Shown here piece by piece: positions 46,528 to 55,561 of a stretch of 64,000 nt of DNA; the stretch's first letter is position 1; each line of letters opens with the position of its first letter. The notes under the pieces were generated by a model. That model searched no databases, had not been told where the DNA came from, and was given only the letters and a program-made list of their open reading frames with translations. Origin of the DNA: Thalassospira alkalitolerans (lineage in GTDB: Bacteria; Pseudomonadota; Alphaproteobacteria; Rhodospirillales; Thalassospiraceae); assembly GCF_002115745.1 (NCBI RefSeq), contig NZ_JFKB01000006.1, positions 62,001-126,000 of the forward strand, in the 5' to 3' direction. Both the position numbers and the translations under genes were made by a program.

Positions 46528-49500
46528 ATGGCACAATTGGCGGCAATTAGCCTTGATGACAAATATTCGCTTGAAGAAGGCCGGGTCTATATGACCGGCA
46601 TTCAGGCGTTGGTTCGATTGCCCCTGATGCAGCGACAACTTGATGCGCGCGCGGGGCTAAATACAGCAGGCTGTATTTCCGGTTATCGCGGATCGCCACT
46701 GGGCGGGCTTGATCAACAGCTTTGGCGCGCTCAAAAGTTCCTGACCAAACAACAGATCGAATTCCAGCCGGGCGTTAACGAAGACCTTGCTGCTACCGTC
46801 GTCTGGGGCAGCCAGCAGGTCAATATGTACAAGGATGCCAAATATGATGGCGTTTTTGGCATGTGGTACGGCAAAGGCCCCGGTGTTGACCGGTCGGGCG
46901 ATGTTTTCAAACATGCCAACCATGCCGGAACGTCCGAACATGGCGGGGTTCTGGTTCTGGCCGGGGATGATCACAGTTGCAAATCATCCACCCTGCCCCA
47001 TCAAACCGAATATGCCTTTATTGATGCCCAAATTCCGGTTCTGAACCCGTCGGGTGTTCAGGATATCCTTGATTTCGGTATCCATGGCTGGGCCATGAGC
47101 CGCTATTCCGGGTGCTGGGTCGCGATGAAAACCATCGCTGAAACGGTGGAAAGTTCGGCCGCCGCCGATGTGGCGCCCGATCGTATCATCCCGATCATTC
47201 CCGATAATTTCGCCATGCCCGAAGGCGGTTTACATATCCGTTGGCCTGATACGCCAAAGGAACAAGAACACCGCCTGATGAAATACAAACTCTATGCCGC
47301 GCTGGCATATGCACGCGTAAACAAACTGAACAAAACCGTCATCGACAGCCCCAATCCCCGCCTTGGTATCATCACCACCGGCAAGGCCTATCTGGATGTC
47401 ATGCAGGCATTTGATGACCTTGGCATTTCCGAGTCCGACGCCGCCAAGATCGGTATCCGCGTGCTTAAGGTTGGTATGAGCTGGCCATTGAACCGAGACG
47501 ATGTGCGCGAATTCGCCATGGGGCTCGAGGAAATCATCGTCGTCGAAGAAAAGCGCGCGGTGATGGAAAATCAGGTCAAGGAACAGCTTTATAATTGGCG
47601 CGAAGATGTCCGCCCGCAAGTAATCGGCAAGTTCGACGAAAAAGGCGAATGGATCCTGCCATCGATGGACGAACTGACCCCCGCACGGATTGCCGTCGTT
47701 CTGGCGGCCCGCATCAAACGGTTTTATGACAGTCCTAAAATCCATGAACGCATCGAGTGGCTGGCACAAAAGGAACTTGAAATCGCCGAACCGCGCCCCG
47801 ATGCAGCCCGTATTCCATGGTTCTGCCCGGGATGCCCGCATAACAGTTCAACCAAGGTGCCCGACGGCAGCCGCGCAATGGCCGGTATCGGATGCCATTA
47901 CATGGTCAACTGGATGGATCGATCCACCGAAACATTCACCCATATGGGCGGCGAAGGTGCAACCTGGATCGGTCAGGCCCCCTTCACCAATGAAAAGCAC
48001 GTTTTCCAAAACCTTGGCGATGGCACCTATTACCATTCCGGATCGCTAGCCGTGCGTGCCGCCGTCGCCGCCGGTGTCAACATCACCTATAAAATCCTGT
48101 TTAACGATGCGGTTGCCATGACCGGCGGACAGCCGGTTGACGGCCCGCTGACCGTGCCGCAAATCACCCGCCAGATGGCCGATGAAGGGGTTAAACGCAT
48201 CGTCGTCCTGTCGGACGAACCCGGCAAATATCCGATTGATGCGCATTTCGCCAATGGGGTTGATATCCGCCATCGAGACGAACTCGACAGCACCCAAAAA
48301 GAACTGCGTGACATCGAAGGCGTCACCATCCTGATCTTTGATCAAACCTGTGCGGCTGAAAAACGCCGCCGTCGCAAACGCAAATTGATGGTTGATCCGG
48401 CCAAACGGGTCTTCATCAATGATCTGGTCTGCGAAGGTTGCGGCGATTGTGGTGAAAAATCCAACTGTCTGGCAATTGTCCCGGTCGAAACCGAATTTGG
48501 CCGCAAACGCGCGATTGACCAATCCGCATGTAACAAGGATTTCTCGTGCCTGAACGGGTTTTGCCCAAGCTTTGTGACCATCGAAGGCGGTTCATTGCGC
48601 AAACCCGAAGCCGCCGCAAAAAGCGATAAAAGCGACAATGCAACCTTTGCCAGCCTGCCGCGCCCAACACTTCCCGATATCACCGAACCTTGGTCGGTTC
48701 TGATTACCGGGGTGGGCGGCACGGGTGTCGTCACCATTGGTGCGTTACTTGGCATGGCCGCCCATATCGAAGGCAAAGGTATTGTCGGGCTTGATATGGC
48801 GGGCTTGGCCCAAAAAGGCGGCGCCGTGGTTAGCCATATCCGGTTTGCCGATCAACAGGACAAACTGCATGCCGCCCGCATTCCCGCGGGCGAAGCCAAT
48901 GTGGTTCTGGGCTGTGATCTTTTGGTTGCGGCAAGTTACGAAGGCTTGGCCAAAATGCGCCGTAACTTTACCCAGGCCGTGATCAACACCCATGAAACCG
49001 TCACCGGTGCCTTTACCCGCAATCCCGATTTCGAATTGAAATCAAACGAACATATGAAAGTTATTTCCGATACCTGTGGCGCGGATGCAGTCAATTTTGT
49101 TGAAGGCAGCGATATCGCAACCCGCCTGATGGGCAATTCAATCGCCACCAACCTGTTCATGCTGGGCGTTGCATGGCAGCGCGGCCTGATCCCCGTCACA
49201 GAAGAAGCCCTGATGCAGACCATTGACCTGAACGGTGTCGCGATTGATATGAACAAGCAGTCCTTCCATTGGGGACGCCTGTTTGCCCATGATCCAAAAC
49301 GTGTTTTTGATGTGATCGGCCCGAACGAGGCCCAAGCCCACCCGATTGCAACCACACTTTCTGACATCATTGCCAAGCGCAAGGACTTCCTGACCAACTA
49401 CCAGAACGCGGTCTATGCCAACCGATATGAAGCCTTGGTCAATCAGGTTGCAAGTGCTGAAAAACGCCTTAACGATGGTGATGATCTGGCGCGAACAGTA

Positions 49501-50010
49501 GCGAAATATTACTTCAAACTGATGGCCTATAAGGACGAATACGAAGTTGCCCGCCTTTATACCGATCCGGCTTTCATCGCCAAGGTCGCCAAGAACTTTA
49601 CCGGCGATTACAAGATCAAATTCCATCTGGCCCCCCCGGCCTTTGCCGACAGGGATCTTGAAACCGGTCATCTGAAAAAACAGGTCTTTGGCCCATGGAT
49701 GATGCGTGCGTTTGGTGTCTTGGCAAAGCTGAAATTCCTGCGCGGCACCGCGATGGACCCGTTTGGTCGCACCCATGAACGCAAAATGGAACGCCAGTTG
49801 ATTGCAGAATATGAAACACTGGTGGGCGAAATCTTAAGCGGGCTTAACCACGACAATGCCCGGATTGCCAATGCCTTGTTGTCCTTGCCCGAAAAGATCC
49901 GCGGTTACGGACACATCAAAGACGCCAATATCGACAAGGTTAAAAAGCGCGAAGCCGAACTTCTTGACCAATTCCGCAGCCCACCAGAACACCTTAAAGC
50001 CGCAGAATAA
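46528..50010 (+). CDS. Indolepyruvate ferredoxin oxidoreductase (fused alpha/beta)
   Basis: This 1160-residue enzyme decarboxylates aryl- or branched-chain 2-oxo acids to acyl-CoA and reduces ferredoxin; the fused form is common in alphaproteobacteria. In order: a pyrimidine-binding/transketolase-like region (ISGYRGSPLGGLDQQLW), a TPP-binding domain (CPGCPHNSSTKVP, GGEGATWIGQAPF), a ferredoxin-like segment with clustered Cys (CEGCGDCGEKSNC, later ACNKDFSCLNGFCP) and the gamma-type catalytic domain (VLITGVGGTGVVTIGALLGMAAHIEGKG). I start it at the ATG at 46528 with GAGGGAG upstream; an earlier in-frame start adds 19 non-conserved residues. It likely works in degradation of aromatic amino acids such as phenylalanine and tryptophan. 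Confidence 0.93.
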   Translation: MAQLAAISLDDKYSLEEGRVYMTGIQALVRLPLMQRQLDARAGLNTAGCISGYRGSPLGGLDQQLWRAQKFLTKQQIEFQPGVNEDLAATVVWGSQQVNMYKDAKYDGVFGMWYGKGPGVDRSGDVFKHANHAGTSEHGGVLVLAGDDHSCKSSTLPHQTEYAFIDAQIPVLNPSGVQDILDFGIHGWAMSRYSGCWVAMKTIAETVESSAAADVAPDRIIPIIPDNFAMPEGGLHIRWPDTPKEQEHRLMKYKLYAALAYARVNKLNKTVIDSPNPRLGIITTGKAYLDVMQAFDDLGISESDAAKIGIRVLKVGMSWPLNRDDVREFAMGLEEIIVVEEKRAVMENQVKEQLYNWREDVRPQVIGKFDEKGEWILPSMDELTPARIAVVLAARIKRFYDSPKIHERIEWLAQKELEIAEPRPDAARIPWFCPGCPHNSSTKVPDGSRAMAGIGCHYMVNWMDRSTETFTHMGGEGATWIGQAPFTNEKHVFQNLGDGTYYHSGSLAVRAAVAAGVNITYKILFNDAVAMTGGQPVDGPLTVPQITRQMADEGVKRIVVLSDEPGKYPIDAHFANGVDIRHRDELDSTQKELRDIEGVTILIFDQTCAAEKRRRRKRKLMVDPAKRVFINDLVCEGCGDCGEKSNCLAIVPVETEFGRKRAIDQSACNKDFSCLNGFCPSFVTIEGGSLRKPEAAAKSDKSDNATFASLPRPTLPDITEPWSVLITGVGGTGVVTIGALLGMAAHIEGKGIVGLDMAGLAQKGGAVVSHIRFADQQDKLHAARIPAGEANVVLGCDLLVAASYEGLAKMRRNFTQAVINTHETVTGAFTRNPDFELKSNEHMKVISDTCGADAVNFVEGSDIATRLMGNSIATNLFMLGVAWQRGLIPVTEEALMQTIDLNGVAIDMNKQSFHWGRLFAHDPKRVFDVIGPNEAQAHPIATTLSDIIAKRKDFLTNYQNAVYANRYEALVNQVASAEKRLNDGDDLARTVAKYYFKLMAYKDEYEVARLYTDPAFIAKVAKNFTGDYKIKFHLAPPAFADRDLETGHLKKQVFGPWMMRAFGVLAKLKFLRGTAMDPFGRTHERKMERQLIAEYETLVGEILSGLNHDNARIANALLSLPEKIRGYGHIKDANIDKVKKREAELLDQFRSPPEHLKAAE

Positions 50011-50032
50011 TCGGAAACCGATACTGAAACCT

Positions 50033-50061
50033 GAAAGGGGCCGCACGATGCGACCCCTTTC
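50033..50061. terminator. Hairpin between IOR and gapR
   Basis: GAAAGGGG and CCCCTTTC form an 8-bp stem, extended by an inner GCA/TGC pair, between convergent genes. There is no strong T-run on either strand. Confidence 0.5.
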
Positions 50062-50080
50062 AACTACTTACAAACCAAGT

Positions 50081-50326
50081 CTAGCTCATGCCCAGTGCAC
50101 GTTTGTAGACTTCAAGAATTTCTTCCTGTTCGGTGCGTTCGTGGTCTTCCATTTTGCGCAGACGAACAATCTGGCGCAGGATTTTCACGTCATAGCCAAG
50201 GGCCTTGGCTTCACCATAGACTTCCTTGATATCAGCCATCAGGTTGGCTTTTTCTTCTTCAAGGCGTTCGATGCGTTCAACATAGCTCGCAAGCTGATCG
50301 GCTGCGATTCCACCGACTTCGGTCAT
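50081..50326 (-). CDS. gapR: Nucleoid-associated protein GapR (DUF2312)
   Basis: This is an 81-residue coiled-coil protein of the DUF2312 family. The Caulobacter member binds overtwisted AT-rich DNA ahead of replication and transcription forks. The sequence AADQLASYVERIERLEEEKA, then DIKEVYGEAKALGYDVKILRQIVRLRK, is the whole-family signature. It is a stand-alone gene with GGAGAATACC before the ATG. Confidence 0.93.
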   Translation of the reverse strand: MTEVGGIAADQLASYVERIERLEEEKANLMADIKEVYGEAKALGYDVKILRQIVRLRKMEDHERTEQEEILEVYKRALGMS

Positions 50327-50425
50327 TTTTGGTATTCTCCGATCATGTTTGCGCAGCGGAAACCGGTGCGCGGAATATCAATGCGGCGCGACGATACTCA
50401 ATGCGCTTTGCCATGACAAGACCCG

Positions 50426-51595
50426 TTAGAGCGCCGATTTTTCACCCGGCACGGTTTGCGCGATCAGATGGTCCGCCACCGCAACCAAGGCATCCCTTGG
50501 GCTTGCACCATTTTCCACCGCATTGGCAAAGACTTCGCGCTGTTGGCGGGCACTGGTGCCCCGCGTAATGATCCTGCGCGCATGTTCGATTTCCGCCACA
50601 CAGCCGAAATATTCGGCATCGGGACGGATCAATTCAATAATTTCTTCAAGCAGATCGGCATAAGGAACGATTTCCCCCCGCCCGAAATCAATCAACCCGG
50701 TCTTTTCACCCGGATCACTGCCATATCGGCACGCCCGCCAGCGGTTTTCCCGCACCAGCATATTGGCATAAATGCGCCAGCGCTGATTATTGCGGCGCAG
50801 GCGATATAACATCCGCATCAGGCACCGGGTAATGGATGCCACACAAATTGCATCTTCGACATCGGTGCAAACATCGGCAATCCGCATTTCAAGCGTCGGC
50901 CAGCGATCACTGGGCCGCAAATCCCACCAAAGCTTGGTACCGTCTTCGATCACGCCCGCCTGGATCAACATATCAACATGGCGACGATATTCCGCCCAAG
51001 ACCCAAAGATTTCCGGCAGGCCGGTGCGCGGCAAATTATCAAACACCGAAAGCCGGAATGTCTGAAGCCCGGTATCGCGGCCGCGCCAAAACGGTGAACT
51101 GGTCGTCAGTGCCAGAAGATGGGGCAAAAAGTAACTGGCCTGCGCCATCAATTCAATCCGAAGGTCGTCATCCTCGATCCCGACATGAACATGCATGCCA
51201 CAAATCAATAACCGGTCCACCACCGTGCGCAAATCACGCGCGATAGTGCTATAGCGTTCACCTTCAGTATGTTTCTGACTGTCCCATTGCGCAAACGGAT
51301 GGGTCGATGCCGCAAGCAACGCCATATCATAACGTCCGGCAATATCGGCAAGCGTTGTGCGCATATGGGTCAATTGCTGGCGGGCGTCATCGGCACTGTG
51401 GCAAACCCGTGTCCCGGTTTCGATCTGGCACCGCATGAATTCGCTTGAAACCTGATCGCCCAGCTCGACCTTACAATCCGCAAGGAAGCCCGCCGCCGGG
51501 TCCGTCGCAAGATCGCGGCTTTCGCGGTCAACCAGCCAGAATTCTTCTTCAATCCCGATGGAAAAACCCGGTTCACGCGAAAGAAGCACCGCCAA
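50426..51595 (-). CDS. YbdK-type carboxylate-amine ligase (GCS2 family)
   Basis: The protein belongs to the glutamate-cysteine ligase 2 family, members of which have weak gamma-glutamyl ligase activity; the true substrate is unknown. The N-terminal signature is FSIGIEEEFWLVD, followed by CGMHVHVGIED and WWDLRPSDRWPTLEMRIADV. The start is set by the ribosome-binding site: AGGAGA, located in the last codons of the upstream gene, stands 7 bases before a TTG at 51595, two bases past that gene's stop. An upstream ATG at 51697 would overlap the neighbour by about 100 bp. A GTG at 51589 is also possible. The product has 389 residues. Confidence 0.85.
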   Translation of the reverse strand: MAVLLSREPGFSIGIEEEFWLVDRESRDLATDPAAGFLADCKVELGDQVSSEFMRCQIETGTRVCHSADDARQQLTHMRTTLADIAGRYDMALLAASTHPFAQWDSQKHTEGERYSTIARDLRTVVDRLLICGMHVHVGIEDDDLRIELMAQASYFLPHLLALTTSSPFWRGRDTGLQTFRLSVFDNLPRTGLPEIFGSWAEYRRHVDMLIQAGVIEDGTKLWWDLRPSDRWPTLEMRIADVCTDVEDAICVASITRCLMRMLYRLRRNNQRWRIYANMLVRENRWRACRYGSDPGEKTGLIDFGRGEIVPYADLLEEIIELIRPDAEYFGCVAEIEHARRIITRGTSARQQREVFANAVENGASPRDALVAVADHLIAQTVPGEKSAL

Positions 51596-51596
51596 A

Positions 51597-52397
51597 TCAG
51601 TCTCTCCTGATTTTATAAAGGTTCGGGTCGGCAAGAATGTCGGCAAAGGCATCGCCAAGGATTTTTGCCCATTTTTCACATCCCGCATCAGTATCAATCA
51701 GATCCTGACGAATTTCAATCGACACACAAGGCAAACCAGCCGCTTCGCCGTGATGATCAATGGTATAATCGGCCATATGCTGCCCGGAATAGGGTTCGTT
51801 ATCACCAATCGTCAAATCCGGGTTCTGTTCGCGCAACTTGGAAAGCAACGGCACCGGAATACGATCATCCTGATCCCACAAAATGCCGATTTCCCAAGGG
51901 CGTTCATACCCTTGAAAAACCGGGGTAAAGCTGTGGATCGCCAGCAATGCAGGCACAATCTTGTGGGCATGAAAATTGGCAATGCGTTCTTCTATCGCCC
52001 AGTGATAGGGCAGGAAAATCTCGCGGATACGTTTCATACGCTCGATCGGGGAAACATTTCTGTTGCCCGGCACCACCGTCTGATCGGCGATTTCGGGCAT
52101 ACCGGTCGGGTCCCAAAGCTGGCGGTTGCAATCAATCACCAATCGTGAATACCCGCCCAGAACAGCCGGACAATCAAACCGATCAACCAGAATTTCGGTC
52201 ACCTTGCGCGCGCCGATATCCCAACCGATATGGCGTTTGCGTTCTTCCTCGGGCAGGCCCAGCGTACCAAGGCTTTTGGGAATTTCGCGCGAAGCATGAT
52301 CGCAGACAAAAAGCGAATGCCCCTTGCCGTTTTCATTCAAAACCTCAAACGGTGCGGGATCATTATGGTCCAGCAGCGACCCGGTATGGTGGCTCAC
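51597..52397 (-). CDS. N-formylglutamate amidohydrolase family protein
   Basis: The enzyme would hydrolyse N-formylglutamate or related N-acyl amino acids. Family motifs include LFVCDHASREIPKSLGTLGLP near the N-terminus, DIGARKVTEIL, YSRLVIDCNRQL, IHSFTPVFQG and VSIEIRQDLI near the end. The product has 266 residues. Its end carries the ribosome-binding site of the YbdK-like ligase, so the two are coupled and may act on the same gamma-glutamyl or formyl-glutamyl compound (inference). No other histidine-utilisation gene is nearby. Confidence 0.9.
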   Translation of the reverse strand: MSHHTGSLLDHNDPAPFEVLNENGKGHSLFVCDHASREIPKSLGTLGLPEEERKRHIGWDIGARKVTEILVDRFDCPAVLGGYSRLVIDCNRQLWDPTGMPEIADQTVVPGNRNVSPIERMKRIREIFLPYHWAIEERIANFHAHKIVPALLAIHSFTPVFQGYERPWEIGILWDQDDRIPVPLLSKLREQNPDLTIGDNEPYSGQHMADYTIDHHGEAAGLPCVSIEIRQDLIDTDAGCEKWAKILGDAFADILADPNLYKIRRD

Positions 52398-52640
52398 GCG
52401 AATTCTCCTGAGATTGGGGCGATATGATCGTTTAAGCTCTAAAACCGGCGGCGCACCGGCAACATTGGCTCCTGTTGAACTAACAACTTATTGCCAAACT
52501 GACAAGCACAGCCAAAGCCCGGGGCACAAGAATTGAACGGACACTTTGCAGGAAGCCCCAACATCCCGTAAAGTGGTATGACCAATAATAATCAAACGCA
52601 TTTTCCGGTCGTGAAATATGGCCACAGGAGTGTCAAAAAC

Positions 52641-53390
52641 ATGCAGCCTGCCAAACCTGTACCGTCTTCGGACGCAGTCGATGCAAACCGCCCAAAACGG
52701 ATTGCCGATCAGGTTGCCGACAAGCTGCTCGACATGATCACGGCTGGCGTATTCCTGCCCGGTGATCGCCTGCCCGGTGAACGCCAGCTGGCCGAGGATA
52801 TGAAAGTCAGCCGCGTATCAATCCGTGCGGCCTTGCAAAAACTTAAAACACGTGGATATTTGCGCGCTGTACAGGGTGGCGGGACAGAGGTTTTATCCTC
52901 GACCGGGATCGAAATGGACACCGCCATGACCGATTTGGTGCGCGATTCACTAAACAATCTGCGCGATCTTCAGGAAATCCGCTGCACGCTGGAAACCTGG
53001 GCCGCCAGACGCGCCGCAATCAATGCCAGCGATGAAGATATCGAACTTCTGCGCATTGCCTATCGTCAGGCACATGACCCAAGGCGCGCGCCGAAATACC
53101 GTGCCGATGATGACCATCGCCTGCATATGATGATCGGACGCGCCAGCGGATCGATCATCTATTACCACGTCATGAAAATGCTTCATGATGTCTTGCAGGC
53201 CGCCCTGACCGAAATCCGGTTCAATAACCTGTCCGGCCCGTCATTTGATCGGATGGTGCAGGAACATCATTACGCGATTGTCGAAGCCATTGCCGCGCGC
53301 GACCCGGATGCTTCGGAAAAGGCAATGTCGGAACATCTGCAAGCGGTCATCAAATATTTCACTCTTTCCGCCGTCAACAAACCAAACTGA
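52641..53390 (+). CDS. FadR-type GntR-family regulator
   Basis: This 249-residue protein has a winged HTH (IADQVADKLLDMITAGVFLPGDRLPGERQLAEDMKVSRVSIRAALQKL) and a C-terminal all-helical FCD ligand domain with metal-binding His/Asp positions (DDDHRLHMMIGRASG, MVQEHHYAIVEAIAARD). Such regulators usually sense small organic acids. It precedes the glycerate 2-kinase gene by 83 bp and is the likely local regulator. The ATG at 52641 has AGGAG upstream; an earlier in-frame ATG at 52578 is less likely. Confidence 0.9.
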   Translation: MQPAKPVPSSDAVDANRPKRIADQVADKLLDMITAGVFLPGDRLPGERQLAEDMKVSRVSIRAALQKLKTRGYLRAVQGGGTEVLSSTGIEMDTAMTDLVRDSLNNLRDLQEIRCTLETWAARRAAINASDEDIELLRIAYRQAHDPRRAPKYRADDDHRLHMMIGRASGSIIYYHVMKMLHDVLQAALTEIRFNNLSGPSFDRMVQEHHYAIVEAIAARDPDASEKAMSEHLQAVIKYFTLSAVNKPN

Positions 53391-53473
53391 GCCGAAAATC
53401 GGCCTTCTGCACGCAAAAAGAACGACAACAATAAACAACCACAAGAAACACGACCATTCAGGGGAAATCGAAC

Positions 53474-54736
53474 ATGACGACGTCGCGCGAAAAGCTTTTG
53501 CTTTTGATGGACGCAGCCCTTAAAGCCGCCGATCCAGCCATTCAAATCCCGCGCAACCTGCCCGCCAAGCCAAAGGGTAAAACCATTGTCATTGGTGCGG
53601 GCAAGGCATCGGCCAATATGGCGCACGCCTTTGAACAAGCATGGGAGGGCGAGATTTCCGGCCTTGTCGTCACCCGCTATGGTCATGCTGTCGCCTGCGA
53701 TAAAATCGAAATTGTCGAAGCATCCCACCCCGTCCCCGATGCCGCTGGCCAAAAGGCCGCCGAACGTATCCTTGAAATCGTTACATCGGCCGGTCCCGAC
53801 GATCTTGTGGTTTGCATGATTTCAGGCGGCGGATCCGCGCTTTTGGCCCTGCCCGGTCCGGGTTTGACCCTTGGCGACAAACAAACCATCAACAAGGCGT
53901 TGCTTCACAGTGGTGCGACCATTTCCGAAATGAATTGCGTGCGCAAACATCTGTCGGCCATCAAGGGCGGGCGTCTGGCCCTGGCAAGTGCGCCTGCGCG
54001 CATGGTGACCTATCTGGTTTCAGATGTGCCGGGCGATGATCCGGCAATCATCGCATCGGGGCCAACGGTCTCCGATCCAACAACCGGTCAAGACGCACTC
54101 GACATCATCCGCCGTTACCGCATCGAACTGCCACCTGCGGCAAGTGAATTGCTAAGCAACCCGGCACATGAAACGATCAAACCGGGTGATCCGTGCTTTG
54201 CCGGTCATGAAACCGTGATGCTGTCACGCCCGCAAGACAGCCTTGAAGCTGCGGCAAAAACCGCCCGCGAATTGGGCCTTAACCCGGTTATTCTTGGCGA
54301 CGCCATCGAAGGTGAATCGCGCGAGGTCGCCATCGTCCATGCCGGGATTGCCCAACAAGTCGCCCATCACGGACAACCCGCCCCCAAACCCTGCGTTCTG
54401 TTATCGGGCGGCGAAACCACCGTCACAGTGCGCGCCAAGGGCGGTCGCGGCGGACGTAACAGCGAGTTTTTGTTATCGCTGCTGATCCAGTTCCGCGATC
54501 AATCCGGCTTTAGCGCCTTGGCCATTGATACCGATGGCATTGATGGCAGCGAAGATAACGCCGGTGCGATCATTGACCCGACAAGCTGGGGCAAGGCGAT
54601 TGCCGCCGGGGTCGATTTGCGGGAATTTTTGGCTCATAACGACGCCTATAGCGCGTTTGCCAAGATCGATGACTTGCTGATTACGGGCCCGACATTGACC
54701 AATGTAAACGACTTCCGAGCGATCCTGATTGAATGA
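53474..54736 (+). CDS. Glycerate 2-kinase (type II, DUF4147/MOFRL)
   Basis: The 420-residue enzyme phosphorylates D-glycerate to 2-phosphoglycerate at the end of the glyoxylate, serine or tartrate routes; older annotations call it hydroxypyruvate reductase TtuD. Motifs are VIGAGKASANMAHAFE, VCMISGGGSALLALPGPG, MNCVRKHLSAIKGGRLA, YLVSDVPGDDPAIIASGPT, and the C-terminal MOFRL domain with LSGGETTVTVRAKGGRGGRNSEFLL and DTDGIDGSEDNAG. It would work with the hydroxypyruvate isomerase encoded nearby. Confidence 0.92.
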   Translation: MTTSREKLLLLMDAALKAADPAIQIPRNLPAKPKGKTIVIGAGKASANMAHAFEQAWEGEISGLVVTRYGHAVACDKIEIVEASHPVPDAAGQKAAERILEIVTSAGPDDLVVCMISGGGSALLALPGPGLTLGDKQTINKALLHSGATISEMNCVRKHLSAIKGGRLALASAPARMVTYLVSDVPGDDPAIIASGPTVSDPTTGQDALDIIRRYRIELPPAASELLSNPAHETIKPGDPCFAGHETVMLSRPQDSLEAAAKTARELGLNPVILGDAIEGESREVAIVHAGIAQQVAHHGQPAPKPCVLLSGGETTVTVRAKGGRGGRNSEFLLSLLIQFRDQSGFSALAIDTDGIDGSEDNAGAIIDPTSWGKAIAAGVDLREFLAHNDAYSAFAKIDDLLITGPTLTNVNDFRAILIE

Positions 54737-54766
54737 AAATCAAAAAAGGAAGGAGAGGTAGGCAAA

Positions 54767-55543
54767 ATGAACAAGGAAGAAGAAAAATACTATCTTGAAC
54801 GATTCTTCAAATTCTTCGAATCAGAAGAATCTCCTTTATTTTGTCGAGAGAGACCTGACTTTTCAGTAAAATTCGACAACCAATCTATTGGCATAGAAGT
54901 AACAGAATTTCATACTTTCGACGGATCCAGCGCCCAAAATGGAAAAAGGAAAGAACAAAGAAGAAAAAATTTTATAAAAATATTAAAAAACAAATTAGAC
55001 GATTTAAAAATTAAATCAAAGATATCCATTACATTTAACGATAATGCACAGGAATTCAAAACAGAAGAAAATATTACCTCAACCATAAGACTGATAGAAA
55101 ATGTAATATCAGGAGAATTAACTACATTTAATGGGAACATATCACGCGAAATTATTGACGAAAATTTTATTAAAAATATTCACATTATCCCCCATCATGA
55201 ATTGGATATTAATCACATTCAAGGTTACGATATAGAACCAGATCTAAAAATAGAAAGACTGGCTGATACAATCAGAAAGAAATCAGAAAAATTCCACGAC
55301 CCAAAATACGAGAAATTTGACATTAATTCTCTGCTTATAGTCTTTAACTACATAGATCCCTCTTCAAATCAAAATTTAGACATAGATTTAGAAAAAATAA
55401 ACCACCTAGAGACAAGAGGATTTGATTCAATCTTTTTATACAGAACGCATCACTCCAAGATAATAAAAATACGAGAAAAACTACCCCCTATAAAATACGG
55501 AAAGAATGAGAAATTCCTAATTGATGTAATGACAGATAAATAA
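54767..55543 (+). CDS. AT-rich orphan gene, possible PD-(D/E)XK nuclease-like protein
   Basis: The 258-residue product is rich in Lys, Ile, Asn and Glu, and the gene is roughly 30% GC by eye against the mid-50s around it, with many AAA, ATA and TTA codons. This marks it as recently acquired. Residues 29-48 read ERPDFSVKFDNQSIGIEVTEF: Pro30-Asp31 and Glu44-Val45-Thr46 on paired beta strands resemble the PD-(D/E)XK nuclease core, with Thr where Lys is usual. The rest is mixed alpha/beta with no known domain. GGAGAGG lies upstream of the ATG. It stands alone, without a methylase or transposase, between the glycerate kinase and hydroxypyruvate isomerase genes. Function is not known. Confidence 0.75.
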   Translation: MNKEEEKYYLERFFKFFESEESPLFCRERPDFSVKFDNQSIGIEVTEFHTFDGSSAQNGKRKEQRRKNFIKILKNKLDDLKIKSKISITFNDNAQEFKTEENITSTIRLIENVISGELTTFNGNISREIIDENFIKNIHIIPHHELDINHIQGYDIEPDLKIERLADTIRKKSEKFHDPKYEKFDINSLLIVFNYIDPSSNQNLDIDLEKINHLETRGFDSIFLYRTHHSKIIKIREKLPPIKYGKNEKFLIDVMTDK

Positions 55544-55561
55544 AATTTACTTTCATTATAG

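Noticed and set aside
54767-55543. Complete restriction-modification system or transposon
   Set aside because: No methyltransferase, transposase, integrase or terminal repeats are visible around the AT-rich gene.
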